From contig JAEHOE010000005.1 in assembly GCA_016858145.1 (NCBI GenBank), positions 1,550,001 to 1,614,000 of the forward strand: a stretch of DNA of 64,000 bases. Direction: 5' to 3'. The notes under the pieces were generated by a model, which was not told the DNA's origin, did not search any database, and saw only the letters and a list, made by a program, of their open reading frames with translations. A program made the translations under genes and the position numbers. Of the stretch, positions 42,201 through 54,880 are shown piece by piece. Source of the DNA: Edaphochlamys debaryana (lineage: Eukaryota; Chlorophyta; Chlorophyceae; Chlamydomonadales). Every line of letters starts with the position of its first letter. Within the stretch, counting starts at the first letter, position 1.

Positions 42201-45200
42201 GCTGCAGCGGCTCGCTGCGTACGGTCATTGACACCAAGAAGCTGCACGACAAGAAGGGCGCGCCCAAGCTGCACGAGGTGAGCGCGCCCCTCTCCCGCCG
42301 CTTGCGCCTCCACGCCGTGACGCTGCCCTGACATCTCGCCTTTCGCTTACCCACACCAACGCCCATGCACACCCCTCCCCCGCCAAACCCGCAGGTGCTG
42401 CCCCTGGCCTGGGAGGTGGCCTGCGCGCTGCAGTACCTGCATGCCAACGGCGTGGTGCACGGCGACCTCAAGGCGGCCAACGTCATGCTGGCGCCCGCGC
42501 CCGCGCCGCCGGGCTCCCCGGCAGCCGCCGCCAGCCCCAGCGGCGCCGCCGCGGCGCCGGGCACAGCGCGCGAGGGCTCCATCAGCAGCGCGGCTGCGGT
42601 TGCGGTCGCGGCCGGGGCCGCGGGGGATGTGCTGTCTGGGGCGTCGCGTCGCGGCAGTGTCAGCTCCAAGCCCAGGCCGGCGTTCACCGCCAAGGTGCGT
42701 CCCGGGCTCGGGTCGGAGCGTACGACAGGGCGACGCTTGCAGCAAGACCTGCAGCGCAGCTGCTTGCTTGCTTATCGCGTTGACCTCTCTTTCCCGCCGA
42801 ACTCGCCTCGCCCCCCGCAGGTGTGCGACTTCTCCCACAGCGTGCAGGTGGAGCTGATGCTGAGGCGACTGCGCCACGCGGGGCTGCAGGGCGGCGACGC
42901 GGCGGGCGGCAGCGGCGACGAGCTGGCCTCGCCCTCGCACGCCGCGCCGGAGCTGTTCGAGGAGGGCGGCCGGCCGACCTTCCAGTCCGACATCTACTCC
43001 CTGGGTGAGTCCCTGCAACCAAACAACCAAACAACCAAACAAAGCTTTGTCATCTTTCAGTACAAGCTGTGTCGGAGAGTGCTTGGTAGCCGAAACGACT
43101 CTAACAGTGCACTCGGCTCGTTTGGTCTTCCATGCCCGATCTAAGCTCCCTGTCGCCGCTCAACCCTCAGGCGTGGTCTTGTGGGAACTGTACGGCGGCC
43201 GCCGGCCGTACGAGAAGTACACCGTCGGCGAGGTGCTGGCCTCCAAGCGCACCGTGCCCACGGAGCGCGTCTTAGTCATCCCCGACTCCTGGCCTCCCGA
43301 GTACGGCAGCCTCTGCCTGCGCTGCTGGGGCCCGCCCGCCGACCGGCCCTCGCTCGACTCCGTCGTCACGACGCTCGTACTGCTGTGCCGTACGATGCTG
43401 CCGCACGTGCAGCTGGTCTACCCGACCGACGAGACGGACACCGAATCCGAGGCCGAGCTCATGCTTAGCGACGTCGAGCGCCAGGCCACCCTCGCGGACC
43501 AGAACCTGCCGTCCGGCCCTCAAGTCATTGAGCCGCAGTGCCTGCTCCTGCCGCGGCCTGGCGGGCCTGGGCCGGCCGTGCGCCAGCATCCCATTGCCGC
43601 CGCCGCCGTTGCCGCCGCCGCCGCGTTCCCGCCGCCAGGGCCGCGCGAGATCCTGCTGCGCCAGGCCGCCAGCCCGGTCGGCCGGGGCCTGTACGACCCC
43701 GCCCAGCACGCGCACGGCGCGTCGGCTACCAACACCGACCCCAACACCATCACCAACACTAACACCGGGACCATGAGTCACAGCGGCAATGCCAATCTTG
43801 GCAGCGGCCCGGGCGGTCGGCTCCTAGACGCCGGCGTCTGCGCCGCACTCCGGGGCCTGCCCGCCGGCCTGCTGCTGCCGCCAGGCGCTGACGCCGAGCC
43901 GTTCTCCGACGCCTCGACCGCATTCAAGCCGCCTCGGCTGCCGGCAGGACTGTACGGCATGTACGGCGGCGGCGAGGAGTGCGCCGCGCAGAGCAGCTTC
44001 CTGCGCCGCATGGCAGACTCCACGGCGGCGGCGGCGGCCGACGGCGCCGGGTTGGTGTCGCTCAGCGAGCCGTCATTAGCCGCTGCCGCTGCTGCCGCCC
44101 CTGCTGCCGCCGCGCCGCTGGAGGCCCACATGCCGCCGCCAATCAGGGCGCCGCCGCCGTCGCTGCGGCTGCCGCCGCCGGGGAGCATCGCGCTGCCGAC
44201 GATGCCGTTCTCGCCGCCGGTGGTCTCCCCAGTGGCCGCCGGCAAACGGCCCGGCCTTCCCAGTTCCGGCAACGAACCCATTTCCGCCCCGGGCTTCCAA
44301 GCCCCCGACCGTCGGACGCTGCAGGGCCTCAGCGCCGTCAGCCTGCTGCCGCCAGGCACCCCCGCCGCCCGCCCCGCCAGCGCCGTCATCGCGCCCGCCG
44401 GCGCCGGGCCGCCGCTGCCTGGCCGCGGCGCCGCCAGCGGCTTCGACGGCTCCAGCCTGTCCACCTGCGCGCCGATGCAGCCCTCAGATCCTGGCAACAT
44501 GTCAACCGTGACCCCCGGGTCGGCGGCGGCGGACCGAGAGTCGTGGGGCATGTGGGGCCTGAGCAGCCCCTTCAGCTCCAGCGCAGGCGCGATGCTGCTG
44601 CACTCTGGCGGCGGCAGCGGCTGGGGCGCCGACGGCGCCGGGCCGTCCACTTGGGCGGCCCCAACGTCCTCGGGCATCACGCCCTGGCAGCAGCGCAGCG
44701 GCGGCGGCGCCATGCCGCCGCCGTCGGCGGTGCTGGCGGCGGCGCAGGCCGCCGCGGCGGCGGCGGCGGCTGGCAGCGCCGGCGGCGGCAGCGGCGGCGG
44801 CACGCCGACGCGCTTCGCGCGCCGCACGGGCAGCACTCAGGACTTTAGCAACCTGCAGTCGACGAGGCTCGAGCCGCTGCCTGAGATGGAGTCGTACCAC
44901 ATCCCCACGGAGGACGACGCCCTAGCCCTGACGCCCGCCGGCAGCGGCGGCGGCCCCCCGTCCGCCGCCGCCGCCGCCGCACCTGCCGCCGCCGCCAGCA
45001 TTGCTGCTGCCGCTCCCGCCAGCGCCGTCAGGCCGGCGGTGGCGGCGCCGATGCCGCCTTTCCTTGACGACTACCGGTCGCTTGGCAAACAGGCTGGCGG
45101 CGGCGGCGCCAGCCGCATCGTCCACGCCGGCCTGGACGAGATGCTTCCGCCGCTGCGGCAGCCGGTGGCGGCGCCGCCGCCACCAGCCCTGACGTCGCCG

Positions 45201-46610
45201 TCAGCGCACGGCTCCGCCACCTACATCGGAGCGTACGACAGCTCGGGTGGGGGCGGCGGCAGCCTCTTGTTCCGCAGCTGCAGCAACCGGCCGACGCACA
45301 CGCAGAGCCTCGGCCCGCTGTCTCCCGCCGCGCCGGGCCACCAAGCACTCTTCTCCCCCGCTTCCTTCGACTCCCACAGCCCCCTCGCCGCCTCCGCCGC
45401 CGCCGCTTCGGCCTTTGCGCCCGGCACCGCCGGTTTCGCCAGCGCCGCCGGCGCCGCCGCACACCAGCTCCTGCGCCTGCAGTCCTCGCCGCAGTGGCAC
45501 CTGCTGCCGCGCGTCGGCGCCAGCGCCTGCAGCGGCGTCCACGCCTACAGCACCGCGCCCAGCGCCGCCGCCAGCGGCGTCCTGTCCTCGCGGAGCAACA
45601 CCGCCAAGTCCCTGGCCGTCGGGCCCGTGCCCATGGACCTGGACGGCGGCGGCGGCGGCGCCAGCAACCTGCCCAGCGGCGAGGCCGGCAGCGGCCGTCC
45701 GGCGCTGCTGTTCCACAGCGCCGGGCCCGGCCCCGTGCACACCGGCCGTACGACACCCACGGATTCGTCGTACGAGGCCTCGGGGCCCCAGGCCGGCGGC
45801 GCGGCGCTCCTGCACCAGCAGATGCTCCTGCAGCAGCAGCTGCACATGCAGTGGAGCAACGCTGGCGGCGCCGCCGCCGTCGCCGCCGCCGCCGACCTGG
45901 AGCCCACCGCCGTCAGCGGCCCGCCGCTGACGCTCGCCAGTCACTCCTTCGAGCGCGCCTACAACCGCCAGTTCCTGAGCGGCAAGTACGCTCGCTTCGT
46001 CGGCTCGCCCGCCGCCGTCGTGGCGGCGGCGGCTGCCGCCGCCGCCACCGCCGACGGCGGCATGGTCATGCCGCTGCGGCCCAGCGGCGGCCAGTCGCCG
46101 CTGGGCGCCAGCGGCAGCAGCCTGTCGCACGCGCACGCGCACAGCGGCTACAGTGCGTACGGCTCGCCGTACGGCACGACGGCGGGTCACGTGCCCTCCA
46201 GCCCGCACGCGCGGCCCCACGTGTCCGCCTTCATGCGGTCCTCTGCCTACGGCTACGCTGACTATGCGCCAGGCCACCCCGCCGCCAGTGGCGGCGCCGC
46301 CAGCGCGTCCGGCGGACGCTCCGACCGAGCCATGACGGCCGGATGCATCGGCGGCGGCGGCGGATCGGCGGCGGTGACCAGCGTACGTGCCATGGCCAGC
46401 CAAAGTCAGAGCAACAGCCACGGCCACGGTAACAGCGGCGCGGGCCGGAGGCTGCGGGCGCAAAGCCGCATGTTTACGGCGGAAGAGGTGGAGGCTGTGC
46501 TGACGTCGATTCCGAGGTTTGGCGACGCGCAGGCCGCCAGCCTCTTCATGGCAACGGCCAACGGAACGGGCACCGTGTCAGACGGAGGGCACCTGCGCGG
46601 GTTTTGCTGA
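36221..46610 (+). CDS. Very large TKL/MAPKKK-like protein kinase with DFS activation motif (2747 aa)
   Basis: Exons: 36221-36337, 36680-37136, 37411-38527, 38802-39017, 39252-40584, 40754-40855, 40987-41052, 41210-41374, 41531-42277, 42395-42694, 42821-43004, 43171-46610. Residues 1-1080 are mostly Ala/Gly/Ser/Pro-rich and unstructured. The kinase domain begins near 1090: Gly loop IGKGCAGKV, VAIK with Lys1114, an acidic helix-C segment KKIEQEAALG, HPNVV, hinge FIVMELCCSGSL, catalytic loop VVHGDLKAANVML (HGD for HRD; Asp1464, Lys1466 and Asn1469 kept), then CDFS (1542-1545) where DFG is expected, HAAPELF, SDIYSLGVVLWEL and WGPPADRPS. About 200 extra residues with a His-rich patch split the N-lobe before the hinge. 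The C-terminal 1100 residues are low complexity. Start: ATG opening a frame (LRSLLACLLPGCTQ) that splices in phase. Substrate and pathway unknown; catalytic competence is uncertain because of DFS. Confidence 0.9.
39733..39768. repeat. (GCCACC)6 coding microsatellite
   Basis: Six perfect hexamers inside exon 5 of the kinase gene encode an Ala-Thr dipeptide repeat between poly-Ala tracts. Its length is likely to vary between strains without frameshift. Confidence 0.95.
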
Positions 46611-49531
46611 GCCCAGCACTGTGTGTTGACCCAACCTAAACGTGTGTTGACAGGCGACAGGGCCTCAGGCCGGGGCCGGGAGTGTGAGGCCGGGCGGGGC
46701 GGCTGGCAGGTTACCGTGCAGCCAGCTCGCCAGCGCTCCGTGCATTACGTCCCCAGCGTGGGTTTATGTCTCCTTACTGTTGCACAAGCTTCTGCGTTTG
46801 CTCACACCGGGCATGCAAGGCCTGTCAATGCGGGGGGGTGTCCCTGCTAAAGGAATGCAGTTGAGCGATGCTGCTCTGGGCCTCAGGGGATCCTGGGCTG
46901 AAACCTTGATCGCGTGCACCTCAGAGAATGAGTCTTGAGGCGTACCAACGAAGGACCCATGAGCAGAGAATGAGCACGTATTCGCTTGGGCTTGACAAGC
47001 AAGCCGTGGTGCTCAGGGGATTGTAATATATGGGTTTTGAGTGGTCGTGACTCGCGTGGGTGGGGGTGAGCGTCTGACGGGTTGCCGCGGCATAAGCATG
47101 GCTGTCACTGAGCATCGACCTTGCTCGAGGAGGCCACGTGAAAGCCGATGGCCCCTGAGTGTCTTAGCAGTGGTGTGGAGCCCGCGGCATCGCGGGCTGG
47201 GCACGTGGTGCTGTGTGGACCCCGCGCCCCGCACATGGAGAGCCCAGTAGCATCTAGTATTTTGACCCATGGCTCCGTGGGGTTTAGCAAGCATTTGGTG
47301 TATTCCTTGCCGGGGGTACATCAGGAGGCGCTGCACATGTGCTTGCTTGCTTCCTGCTCTGCCGAAGAGCGTGGTCCGATAAGTGACCAGTGCAACATAG
47401 ATTCGTGCCGCCGTAGTGGCTCAGGTTTGCTGTATTAAGGCAATCCCATCCTTGTGTCCGACCCTTTTTGACCTTTCAAGTCTGATTGACCGGCGGGGGT
47501 AGTGCAGAGGCCCTCGCATATGAGGCGAGGGGGGCTGCGTGCATGTCGTGTCACTCAGGCACTCACCCAGTGCCTCCATCATTTGGCTTGCTCTTACGTG
47601 CAAACACCATGCTTTTACGCTCTAGCTATTGATTCCTGGAGACTTGACGGCTTGCGTCCAACTGCCTATCGGATCCCTGGTACGGTACGGGTCGTACCTC
47701 AGGCTTCTGACGGCCCGTGGGACGCGTTTCACGGGGATCCCATCAATCAACCTCAAAGACAAGGTTGCGCCTGTGGGGGTGCTCCATCATCGTTTTACGC
47801 AGGAATACTGCGGCCGTGGGTCTAATCAATAAGGTTGTTTCTGGCGCGCATGCAGCGTGTGCGGTGCACGGCACCGCCGGCCGAGCTGCAGGGCCCATGC
47901 TGGCTGATGCCGAGAGTTGTGGCAACTCACATTGTTCGGTCTCGGGAGGAGGATGTGTGTGAGGTGCGTGTCGTGCAACTGACTTTGGACGGTGGTAGGG
48001 CGACGGAAGTTTTACGTGATACCGGGTGTGGTGCGTGTGGCTTTGGCGGAGCGCAGGAGAGGGCCGGACAGGGGACTCCTGCTTGCATGTCTTTCTGGCG
48101 GGATGAAACCTTGCCTACTAGCCTGTAAGGGCTTTGATGTTGTGGTGCTTGTGTGGTGCGGAGCGCGCTCTGCTTCTTCGGTGTAAGTCATGGGGGCTTG
48201 GCGGCCGGCGGTGCGGCTGCGGTGGGTTACATACACAGCTGACGACTTCGTGGACAGGTCAATTTAACGGGCTGGCATTTTACGTCAGGGCGGGTACTGC
48301 GAGTGTGTGGCTTCCTGTGCAGACACCTTGCCTGTCTATCACTGGAGCGGCAGTACCTGCCTGCGAAGCAGGCGGCAGGGACAGGCCGGCCGGTGGCCGT
48401 CCTTGATTGTGAAAAGGCATGGCAAGGATTTAGGGTTCTCCCGGACCGACCATTCCCGTCGCATGAGCAGGGCTTGTTATCTCCTTTTTCCTGCTGGTGA
48501 TTTTTGCTGCTGCAGTGCGCTGTGGGTAAAGCCAAGGGCGGGCTCGCGTTGCCGTGCGCCAGCACCGCTGCACCGGTGAGGGCCTGCTGTGTGGGGATCT
48601 ACCGTATCTCTGGTGAGTTTGTGTCGGCCTCGGGTCTGTAAGCCCCCAGGCACACATGCCGGATGTCAGCATGCATGCTATGCATGCATGTGTGGGATTT
48701 GCGTGCCTTGTGCGGGCAGGCGCGGAGACAGCAGGGCCATGATCAGCACGCACAAGGAGCGAGGCTCTGGGCGCTCGGGCTAAGGGGTTGCTGCCCCAGC
48801 CCGCAGGACGCAAATCTGTGGGGCGCGCAAGCAACAGCCTGGCCCAAGACGGGAGGCGCCGAGCGGGCTCGGCTACGAGCATAAGGGGCAGTCCGCCCCT
48901 TTGCAAGGTGCATCGGTAATAAGGCGCGCACGCACGTAAAGACGCTGTGGCTCACGACACCCAGTGCCGGCCAGACCCGGTTAGCTGCACGTTGCATTGA
49001 ACCAGTGTCGGCAAGGCTGGGAACCGTCTGGTCACACTCGGGGCATCATCATGAGGGGGGGCTCTGGATGAACTGCAATTCTTGAAAGTAGCTTTGGAGG
49101 AGTGCAGGGTTGACTGGGCAGGACTGGGGGTTAAGGGGAGGTCAGAGACGGGAAACCCACGGAGGCGGCCAGTGCTCGGCGGAGGGGGCGACGGGGATCT
49201 GCGGGGATCAAAGGCACGTGCATGTCTCGGGCGCGTGCTCGTCCTCGGCGGTTGGTGGCCGCACCGGCCGACGCCGTGGACGCGAGGCCAATGCGTGCCT
49301 CCCAATTAAATAGTATTGCTGGCAACGGCTGGCATAGATAGAGAAGAGTTCGACTCTCAACACTCGCGAATTCGTGGCACCACTGCCCCTCAACTTCACT
49401 CCCAGCCGCGGCAACGTTTGTGAGGGAACTCCACGTCATACCTACATCGCATTCCAGTTGCCTTATCGGCGCGCTGGCAGCGACCATGCGCAGAACGTGG
49501 TAGACATATACTGCTTGGGCGTCTACAACGC
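46611..49531. other. Gene-poor stretch, mostly kinase 3' untranslated and intergenic sequence
   Basis: GC content falls and codon-like structure stops after the kinase stop codon. TGTAA occurs at 47022-47026, 48126-48130 and near 48640. Open frames on both strands are short and carry no recognised motif. A small palindromic tract of gcatgc units lies near 48665-48690. I cannot support a gene here. Confidence 0.5.
47022..47026 (+). terminator. Poly(A) signal candidate of the kinase gene
   Basis: TGTAA lies 412 bases after the stop, in an AT-rich context (ttgtaatatatgg). It is the first TGTAA downstream of the gene. A second one at 48126 would give a 1.5 kb untranslated region. Confidence 0.45.
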
Positions 49532-49669
49532 GAAGCATAGAACGAGCTGCAATCCATTGAGTACAAGATACAGGATCTCGAGGATTTCAGCTTGCCGGGG
49601 TACAGTTGCCGACTCGGCAAAGCGACCACGGCCACGCTGAAGCGCGACAAGGCCGTTGCTCGTACCTAA
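49532..49669 (+). other. Orphan coding-like exon ending in TAA
   Basis: After a possible acceptor (catag) a frame of 45 codons reads with balanced composition, unlike the Ala/Gly-rich chance frames around it: NELQSIEYKIQDLEDF, then SLPGYSCRLGKATTATLKRD, ending at TAA. I do not recognise it. It could be the last exon of an unseen gene or a mobile-element relic; no upstream exon can be joined with confidence. Confidence 0.3.
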
Positions 49670-49721
49670 GCTGGGTGGTACGTTACCAGGCGGCTCAACT
49701 CATCTGTCGTGCGTTACCGCC

Positions 49722-52700
49722 ATGTGGTGCGGCAGCGATGCGCACATGGTCAGGCCACAGCTGGGGCCCCAGGCGCGGGTAGCTGCCCCGTGCGCCCAGC
49801 ACCTGACCGCCGCGCATGGCGAGGCATCGCAGTCCAACCAGCAGCAGCCGCCAGCCGAGTGGCCCCAGGTGACGGTGGTGGGGCCCGCCGGCGACCAGCG
49901 GGGCCCGATGGAGGCGGCGTGGGCTGCAGCCCCGCAGGAGGAGCAGCCGGGACAGCCGGATGCGGAGCGGGGGGGGCGCTGGGATCATTGCCCCGGGATC
50001 TGGCAGCTCTTAAGCGCACGGGAGGACCCTCTGTCCCAGGAAGGGCTGTTTAGCGCCCGAGCGCGTGCCACAGCCGAGGCCCGGGGGCGGCGGGAAGCCG
50101 AGGGCGCGGGGCCCCGGGAGGTGTTGCCCGAGGCTGAAGCTCAGGTGACCGAGCTCTGTGCAAAGCTCGCTGCGGCAGAGGAGCGGGCGGCTGCCGCGGA
50201 GCGGGCGCGACAGGCGGAGTCGCAGGCGCAAGCCGCGGCGATGGAGGGCCTGCAAACCAGGCTACGGGCGGCTGAGCAGCGGGCGGCAGAGGCCGCGGAG
50301 CTCGCAGCCGTGGCGGGCGGCCTCCGGGCAGCCGGGACCGCGGCGCAGGCCCAAATGCAACAGGAGCTGGCGGATGCGCACTGCCAGACGGCGGCGGCAG
50401 AGGCGAGGGCTGCGGAGGCCGAGGCACGTGCTGCGCAGGCTGAGGCTAAGGGTGCGGCGGCAGAGGGGCGGGCCGCGCAGGCTGAGGGCAGGGCGGCACT
50501 GGCCGAGGCGGCCTGTGCCGGCCTGCAGGAGCGGGAGCACGCAGCCCATGACGAGGCGCAGGAGCTGACAGAGCGACTGCGCACGGCCCAGGCCCAGGCG
50601 GCTAGGGACGCGGAGGAGAGGCAGCGGCTGGAGGCTGTGGTGTCTCGCCTGGGGGCCCTGCTCGCTGTTACGTGTTCTGCCGACGCGCCACAGGTGGGGT
50701 GGGGGCCGGTTGGTGCCCCGTGCCACGGCCCCTCCCGCAGGGCAGTGCAAGGAGGGGGAGGCGAAACACGGCTGCCGGAGGAAGGTCGGATGACGGTGCT
50801 TGCCCAACGAGTGGAGCTGGGTCGGGGCTCCAAGCAGGCCGAGCAGGCCGCTGAGACAAGCTCTCTCCCGCTGCGGAGGCAGGTAGAGGCACGGAGTATT
50901 GCGACGGAGACAGGAGAGGACCCGCAGCCGCAGCAGCCGGCCAGGTCACAGCGCCGAGTGCTCGAGCTGCCGCCAGCTGTCTCTTCCTTGGCGCAGCGGG
51001 GTCCGGATGGGCCGCAGCCACTGGCAACACCCGAGCGTCTACTCTTGGGGCCCCGTGTGTCCCACACGACTCCAAATCAGCAGGCTTCCTTTCCGCCCAT
51101 ACGTCTCGATACCCCAATCCGGAACCTGGCACTGGGCCCCCTTCCTGCCCCGCCCGTGACGGGGCTCGTGCCTGGCCCAGCAAGGGCTGCCGTGGCGATG
51201 GCAGGAGCAGTGGGAGGCCTGCCGTCCTACCCTCAGCAGCCCCCCCTGCCCCGCTTGCCCAACAGTACCGCCATGGGTTCACCGTGCACTGCTGTCGAGC
51301 TGGGGTCACAACAGCAGCCGGGGACTCGTGCCCCGCAACTAGACAGCGGGTCAGAGCAGCGGCCGTCACCAAAGCGTGGCCTTTCCGACGGGCCCCTCTG
51401 CACCAAGCGGTTACGGACGGCGGCTCAGCCCGCGGCGGGGGCCCGTGGGGCAGCGACTCCCAGCGCTGCCGGCTGGGGGAGGGGCGCCGGGGAGGGCAGC
51501 GACCCGCAGCCGCTTGGTGGCTGCATCGTGCTGGACCGCATCTCCTCCTCCGGGTCGGGTTGGCCCGTGGCGCCCGGGGCGCCTCAGCCCGCAGCGGGGG
51601 CCCGTGGGGTAGCTGCTCCCGGCGCTGCAGGCTCGGGGCGGGGCTCCGAGGAGGGCAGCGGCCCGCAGCCGATGGAGGGCCTCGAGGGGGGCAGCGGGGC
51701 GCAGGCGCCTGGCGCCCAGGGCCCCGCTGGGGAGGCGCAGGGCAACGAGGAGCATGTGGCGGCGGCGGGTGAGTGGTCCAGTGGAGTAGGGCAATACTGT
51801 AGGGTCCGGGCGAGGGGCTGCTACAGGGGCTAGCGGCGCCGGGGGTCCTCGTGGGCTTCTCGCTTCTCAAAGAGCCCTGCTTTCGCCCCCCGCAGGACCC
51901 CGACGGCGTTTCCTGGGCGTGCACCGGACACGCGGTGGCCGCTTCCAGGCATCCATAAGCGTACAGGGCAAGGAGTACCTGGGGTGCTACGATACCCCCA
52001 AGGAGGCGGCTCGGGCGTACGACCGGGCCGCCGCTCAGCGGTACAATGAGGGGCTGAGTAAGTGGAAGTTGCGGCTCAACTTCCCCTCGGAGTGGAGCAA
52101 CCCCGCTGTGCGGCCCGTGGTGCCTCGGGTGCCGCGGCCGGACGGACAAGGGTGTGAGCAAAGTATGGGTGGGCAGTCTCCCATTTGCCGCAGCTGCTGG
52201 GCGCATGCCTCCTTCGTTACATCCCTTTGCCGCCCGCTCTGCCGTAAGGCGCCATGGCTTAAGTGGTTGCCCTCTCCCGGTTATGCAGGGGGTGCCGTCG
52301 AGGGCTCTGCGCATGAGGCGGGCAGCGGGGCTGGTGGGGGCAGTGACGAGGGCGCAGGTGACGAGGAGGGGGCCGGCGGGGACCCCGGTTCCTCCCACGC
52401 CGGCCTCGGCCTGTCCGGCCTGCCCCGGGGCGTTGCACGGCAGCATAAGAGCTGCCGCTACCAGGCCTTCATATGGCGGGACGGGAAGAAGAGGTCCCTG
52501 GGCACATGGGACACGCCAGAGGAGGCGGGTCGGGCTTTCGATCGCGCAGCTGTCGAGAAGTTCAATGCCGCCGGCGAGGGCGGCAGGCTGCAGCTAAACT
52601 TCCCCTCGGAGTGGACTGACCTTGGTGTCCGGCCCGTGGTGCCCCGGGTGCCTCCACCCGTAGCAGAGTGCAGCGGGGCGGCACCCCTGGCGGGCAGGTG

Positions 52701-52848
52701 CCGCCCCCCTGCGACCGTCGCTGCGGTGCGCGACCACCCACCATATGCCTCTTGGCCTCACGTGTCACAGCCTCCGGTGCGCGCCGCCTGGCCGGGTGAC
52801 CTACAGCAGCCGGGCCCTGGGGCCCAACAGGCGGAAGCGGACGTGTGA
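49722..52848 (+). CDS. Coiled coil and two AP2 domains protein (954 aa)
   Basis: Exons: 49722-51768, 51896-52153, 52289-52848; both introns are phase 1. The ATG is the first in the long frame, but the frame is open further upstream, so an earlier exon is possible; no PHD finger is visible. Residues 120-320 form an Ala/Glu/Gln coiled coil (AQVTELCAKLAAAEERAAAA, MEGLQTRLRAAEQRAAEAAE), followed by a Gly/Pro linker with the family module GSGPQPMEGLEGGSGAQAP. Exon 2 is one AP2 domain (FLGVHRTRGGRFQASI, DTPKEAARAYDRAAAQRYN, LRLNFPSEW). Exon 3 holds another (LGLSGLPRGVARQ, LGTWDTPEEAGRAFDRAAVE, LQLNFPSEW). A DNA-binding regulator is inferred. Its coil is almost identical at the DNA level to that of the gene at 54881. 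Confidence 0.75.
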
Positions 52849-54880
52849 TGGAACCGCATACAGGGGGTGAAGGCAGCGGAGGGCTACGGCGAGGGGCTAC
52901 GGCCTGGGGGCATGTACAGCGCAGCAGCAACAAGCAGCCGCAGGGATCTGTGGCCGCGGGGCTGTGGGCGGCGTGGGAGGGGTGGTGCCGCTCGGCGGAG
53001 CAGTCGCTGTCGCCGCAAGCCGGGCTCGGGCTACGGAGGGGCATGAGAGCAAGGCGGGGGCGCGGGAGGTCCGTCATGGCTGCGTGGCTGAGCGGCCGTA
53101 CCTTTAAGTACTGTGGAGGCTCAGGGTGTCGTTCTCGTGTAGGCATGGCGGGGAGGGGACAGGTCAGGCAGGAACATGGCGTATGACTCCACGTTGTCCG
53201 ACTGACGGGCCTCACCTCCTCTATGCCATCCCTTCAGGGTGCACACGTGTGACGGACCGACTGCCGCGTGGGCTTGGTGGCCGTCACGGCGCTTCGTTGC
53301 CCCGAGTGGACGGCACCAGGCGCCCTTGCGAACGGGCTGGCCAGCTCCGCAGCAGCTCTGTAGAGAGAGCATTGAGCCCAGGGCCCTATGGGCTGACCGT
53401 GGACGGCGGCTGAGGCGGGCAGGAGGGCGTTGGCACAGTGATTCTGCACCCGGATAGGGGTGGGCAACGTAGCGTGGTGCGCTGCTGCTTGGGGGCCGGG
53501 GAGGAGGCAGCAAGGCGAACATAGCGACCATGCGATGCGGAGACCGGGGGCGCGTTGAGGACACGTGCGGGCACCGGGTGCGGCTGAGTGCTACGAGGCA
53601 TGCGCTCTCCCTGACCTTGCAAGGGCAGCCGGTACGATGTATGGCAGGGCAGGGCGCAAGGGGAGCCTAGGAGGTAGTGCGGCCGTGGACGATGAGGGCC
53701 GGTTGGCACGGTGGAAGCGATAGGGCAAGCTGGCCAAGGTGTGGCAAGCTGGTCAGCGCGCTAGACCACGGGGGCTTACCAGCGTTGCGGCGCATGGAGG
53801 CGCATGGCATGCATGGAACAGGTGTGAAAGGCCGACGGATGACGGTGGTAGAGTGCATAGTGTGGTTGTTGAGCATGCGGGGTAGGATCGTAGGAACCAT
53901 GAGCAGACTTCGCTTGTGGCACTAAGGCGCTTCGGGTCGGGAGCATGGCTGGTAGCAGGGGTAGCACCATTGCACCAAGCACGGGTGACGTGCACGAACT
54001 GCTGATCGAGGACATGGCCTTCGGGCGCCCCAATGTCCCTGGCCACAGGCTTCGATGCGCAGAAGGTTAGAGGGTAGGGGAGGCGGGGAAGAGCCAGGGA
54101 AGAGCGGGGGACGGGGAACGAATGGTTCTGACACGTGCTCGTCCTCGTCGCAAGATGGACGACGCGGGCCAGCTCCGAGTCGTACGCCCTCGACCGCCCG
54201 CCGCGACCCCCCGCGCGCAACATCCCGTGCGCATCGCGAGCTTTGCGGCCTCCAAGCGCCAAAACGGGGCCTAGCGTCGTCCATCTTGCCTCCTCGGCGG
54301 TTGGCGCAGCAATGCTTCATGGCTGATGCAGTGCCCCTCATTAAGCAGTAACACACATCAGGCCACGCAGGACACGCTCTCGACACTGGCCACTTGCCGA
54401 TGCGCCCAGCCCGCTCTGCGCCTGCGCGGGTCCTGTTCCGCACGAGAGGAACTGAGGTGATACTCGCTTTAGCTTGCGTCCTTCCTCTGGGACCAGAAAG
54501 AGCTTTGCCAGCTTGTTGGCCTCGGTAGCTGGACCGCCGAGCACGGTCTACACCTCACAGCATACATAGAGTATCACACACTTACCATAGAAGCTAGGAT
54601 TCTTGTGGAAGTTGTAGCGGCGCTTGCGGAATGGAACGGTCGATGCCGTGGTGTCTTGCGCTGATACGCGCCGAGGCAGTCTCTCGTAGCTGAGCTTTCG
54701 ACAGGACCAGGCGGCTCGGGTCAGTCATCAGTCAAGAGCGGACATCCGCATGGACATGGCCAGTGCACCAAGCACCTGACCGCGACGCATGGCGAGGCGG
54801 CGCAGTCCAACCAGCAGCAGGCGCCTGCCAAGTGGCTCCTGGCAACGGTGGTGGGGCCCGGCGGCGACCAGCGGGGCCCG
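52849..54880. other. Intergenic stretch between the two right-hand AP2 genes
   Basis: Contains the right copy of the dispersed repeat (53901-54059). On the minus strand, 54544-54341 reads ATEANKLAKLFLVPEEGRKL and 54680-54586 reads VPFRKRRYNFHKNPSFYG just before a GTAAGT; both look coding but do not join in one frame, so they may be relics. The frame of the next gene is open back to about 54660 without an ATG. Confidence 0.4.
53901..54059 (-). repeat. Dispersed repeat, right copy (inverted)
   Basis: Reverse complement of 22157-22306, with a short duplication (caatggtgc) relative to the left copy and about six substitutions. The two copies are 31.7 kb apart and in opposite orientation. Confidence 0.85.

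Noticed and set aside
43520..46463. Long open frames antisense to the kinase gene
   Set aside because: They are mirror images of GCC/GGC-rich codons; only the plus-strand frame has kinase motifs and consistent splice phases.
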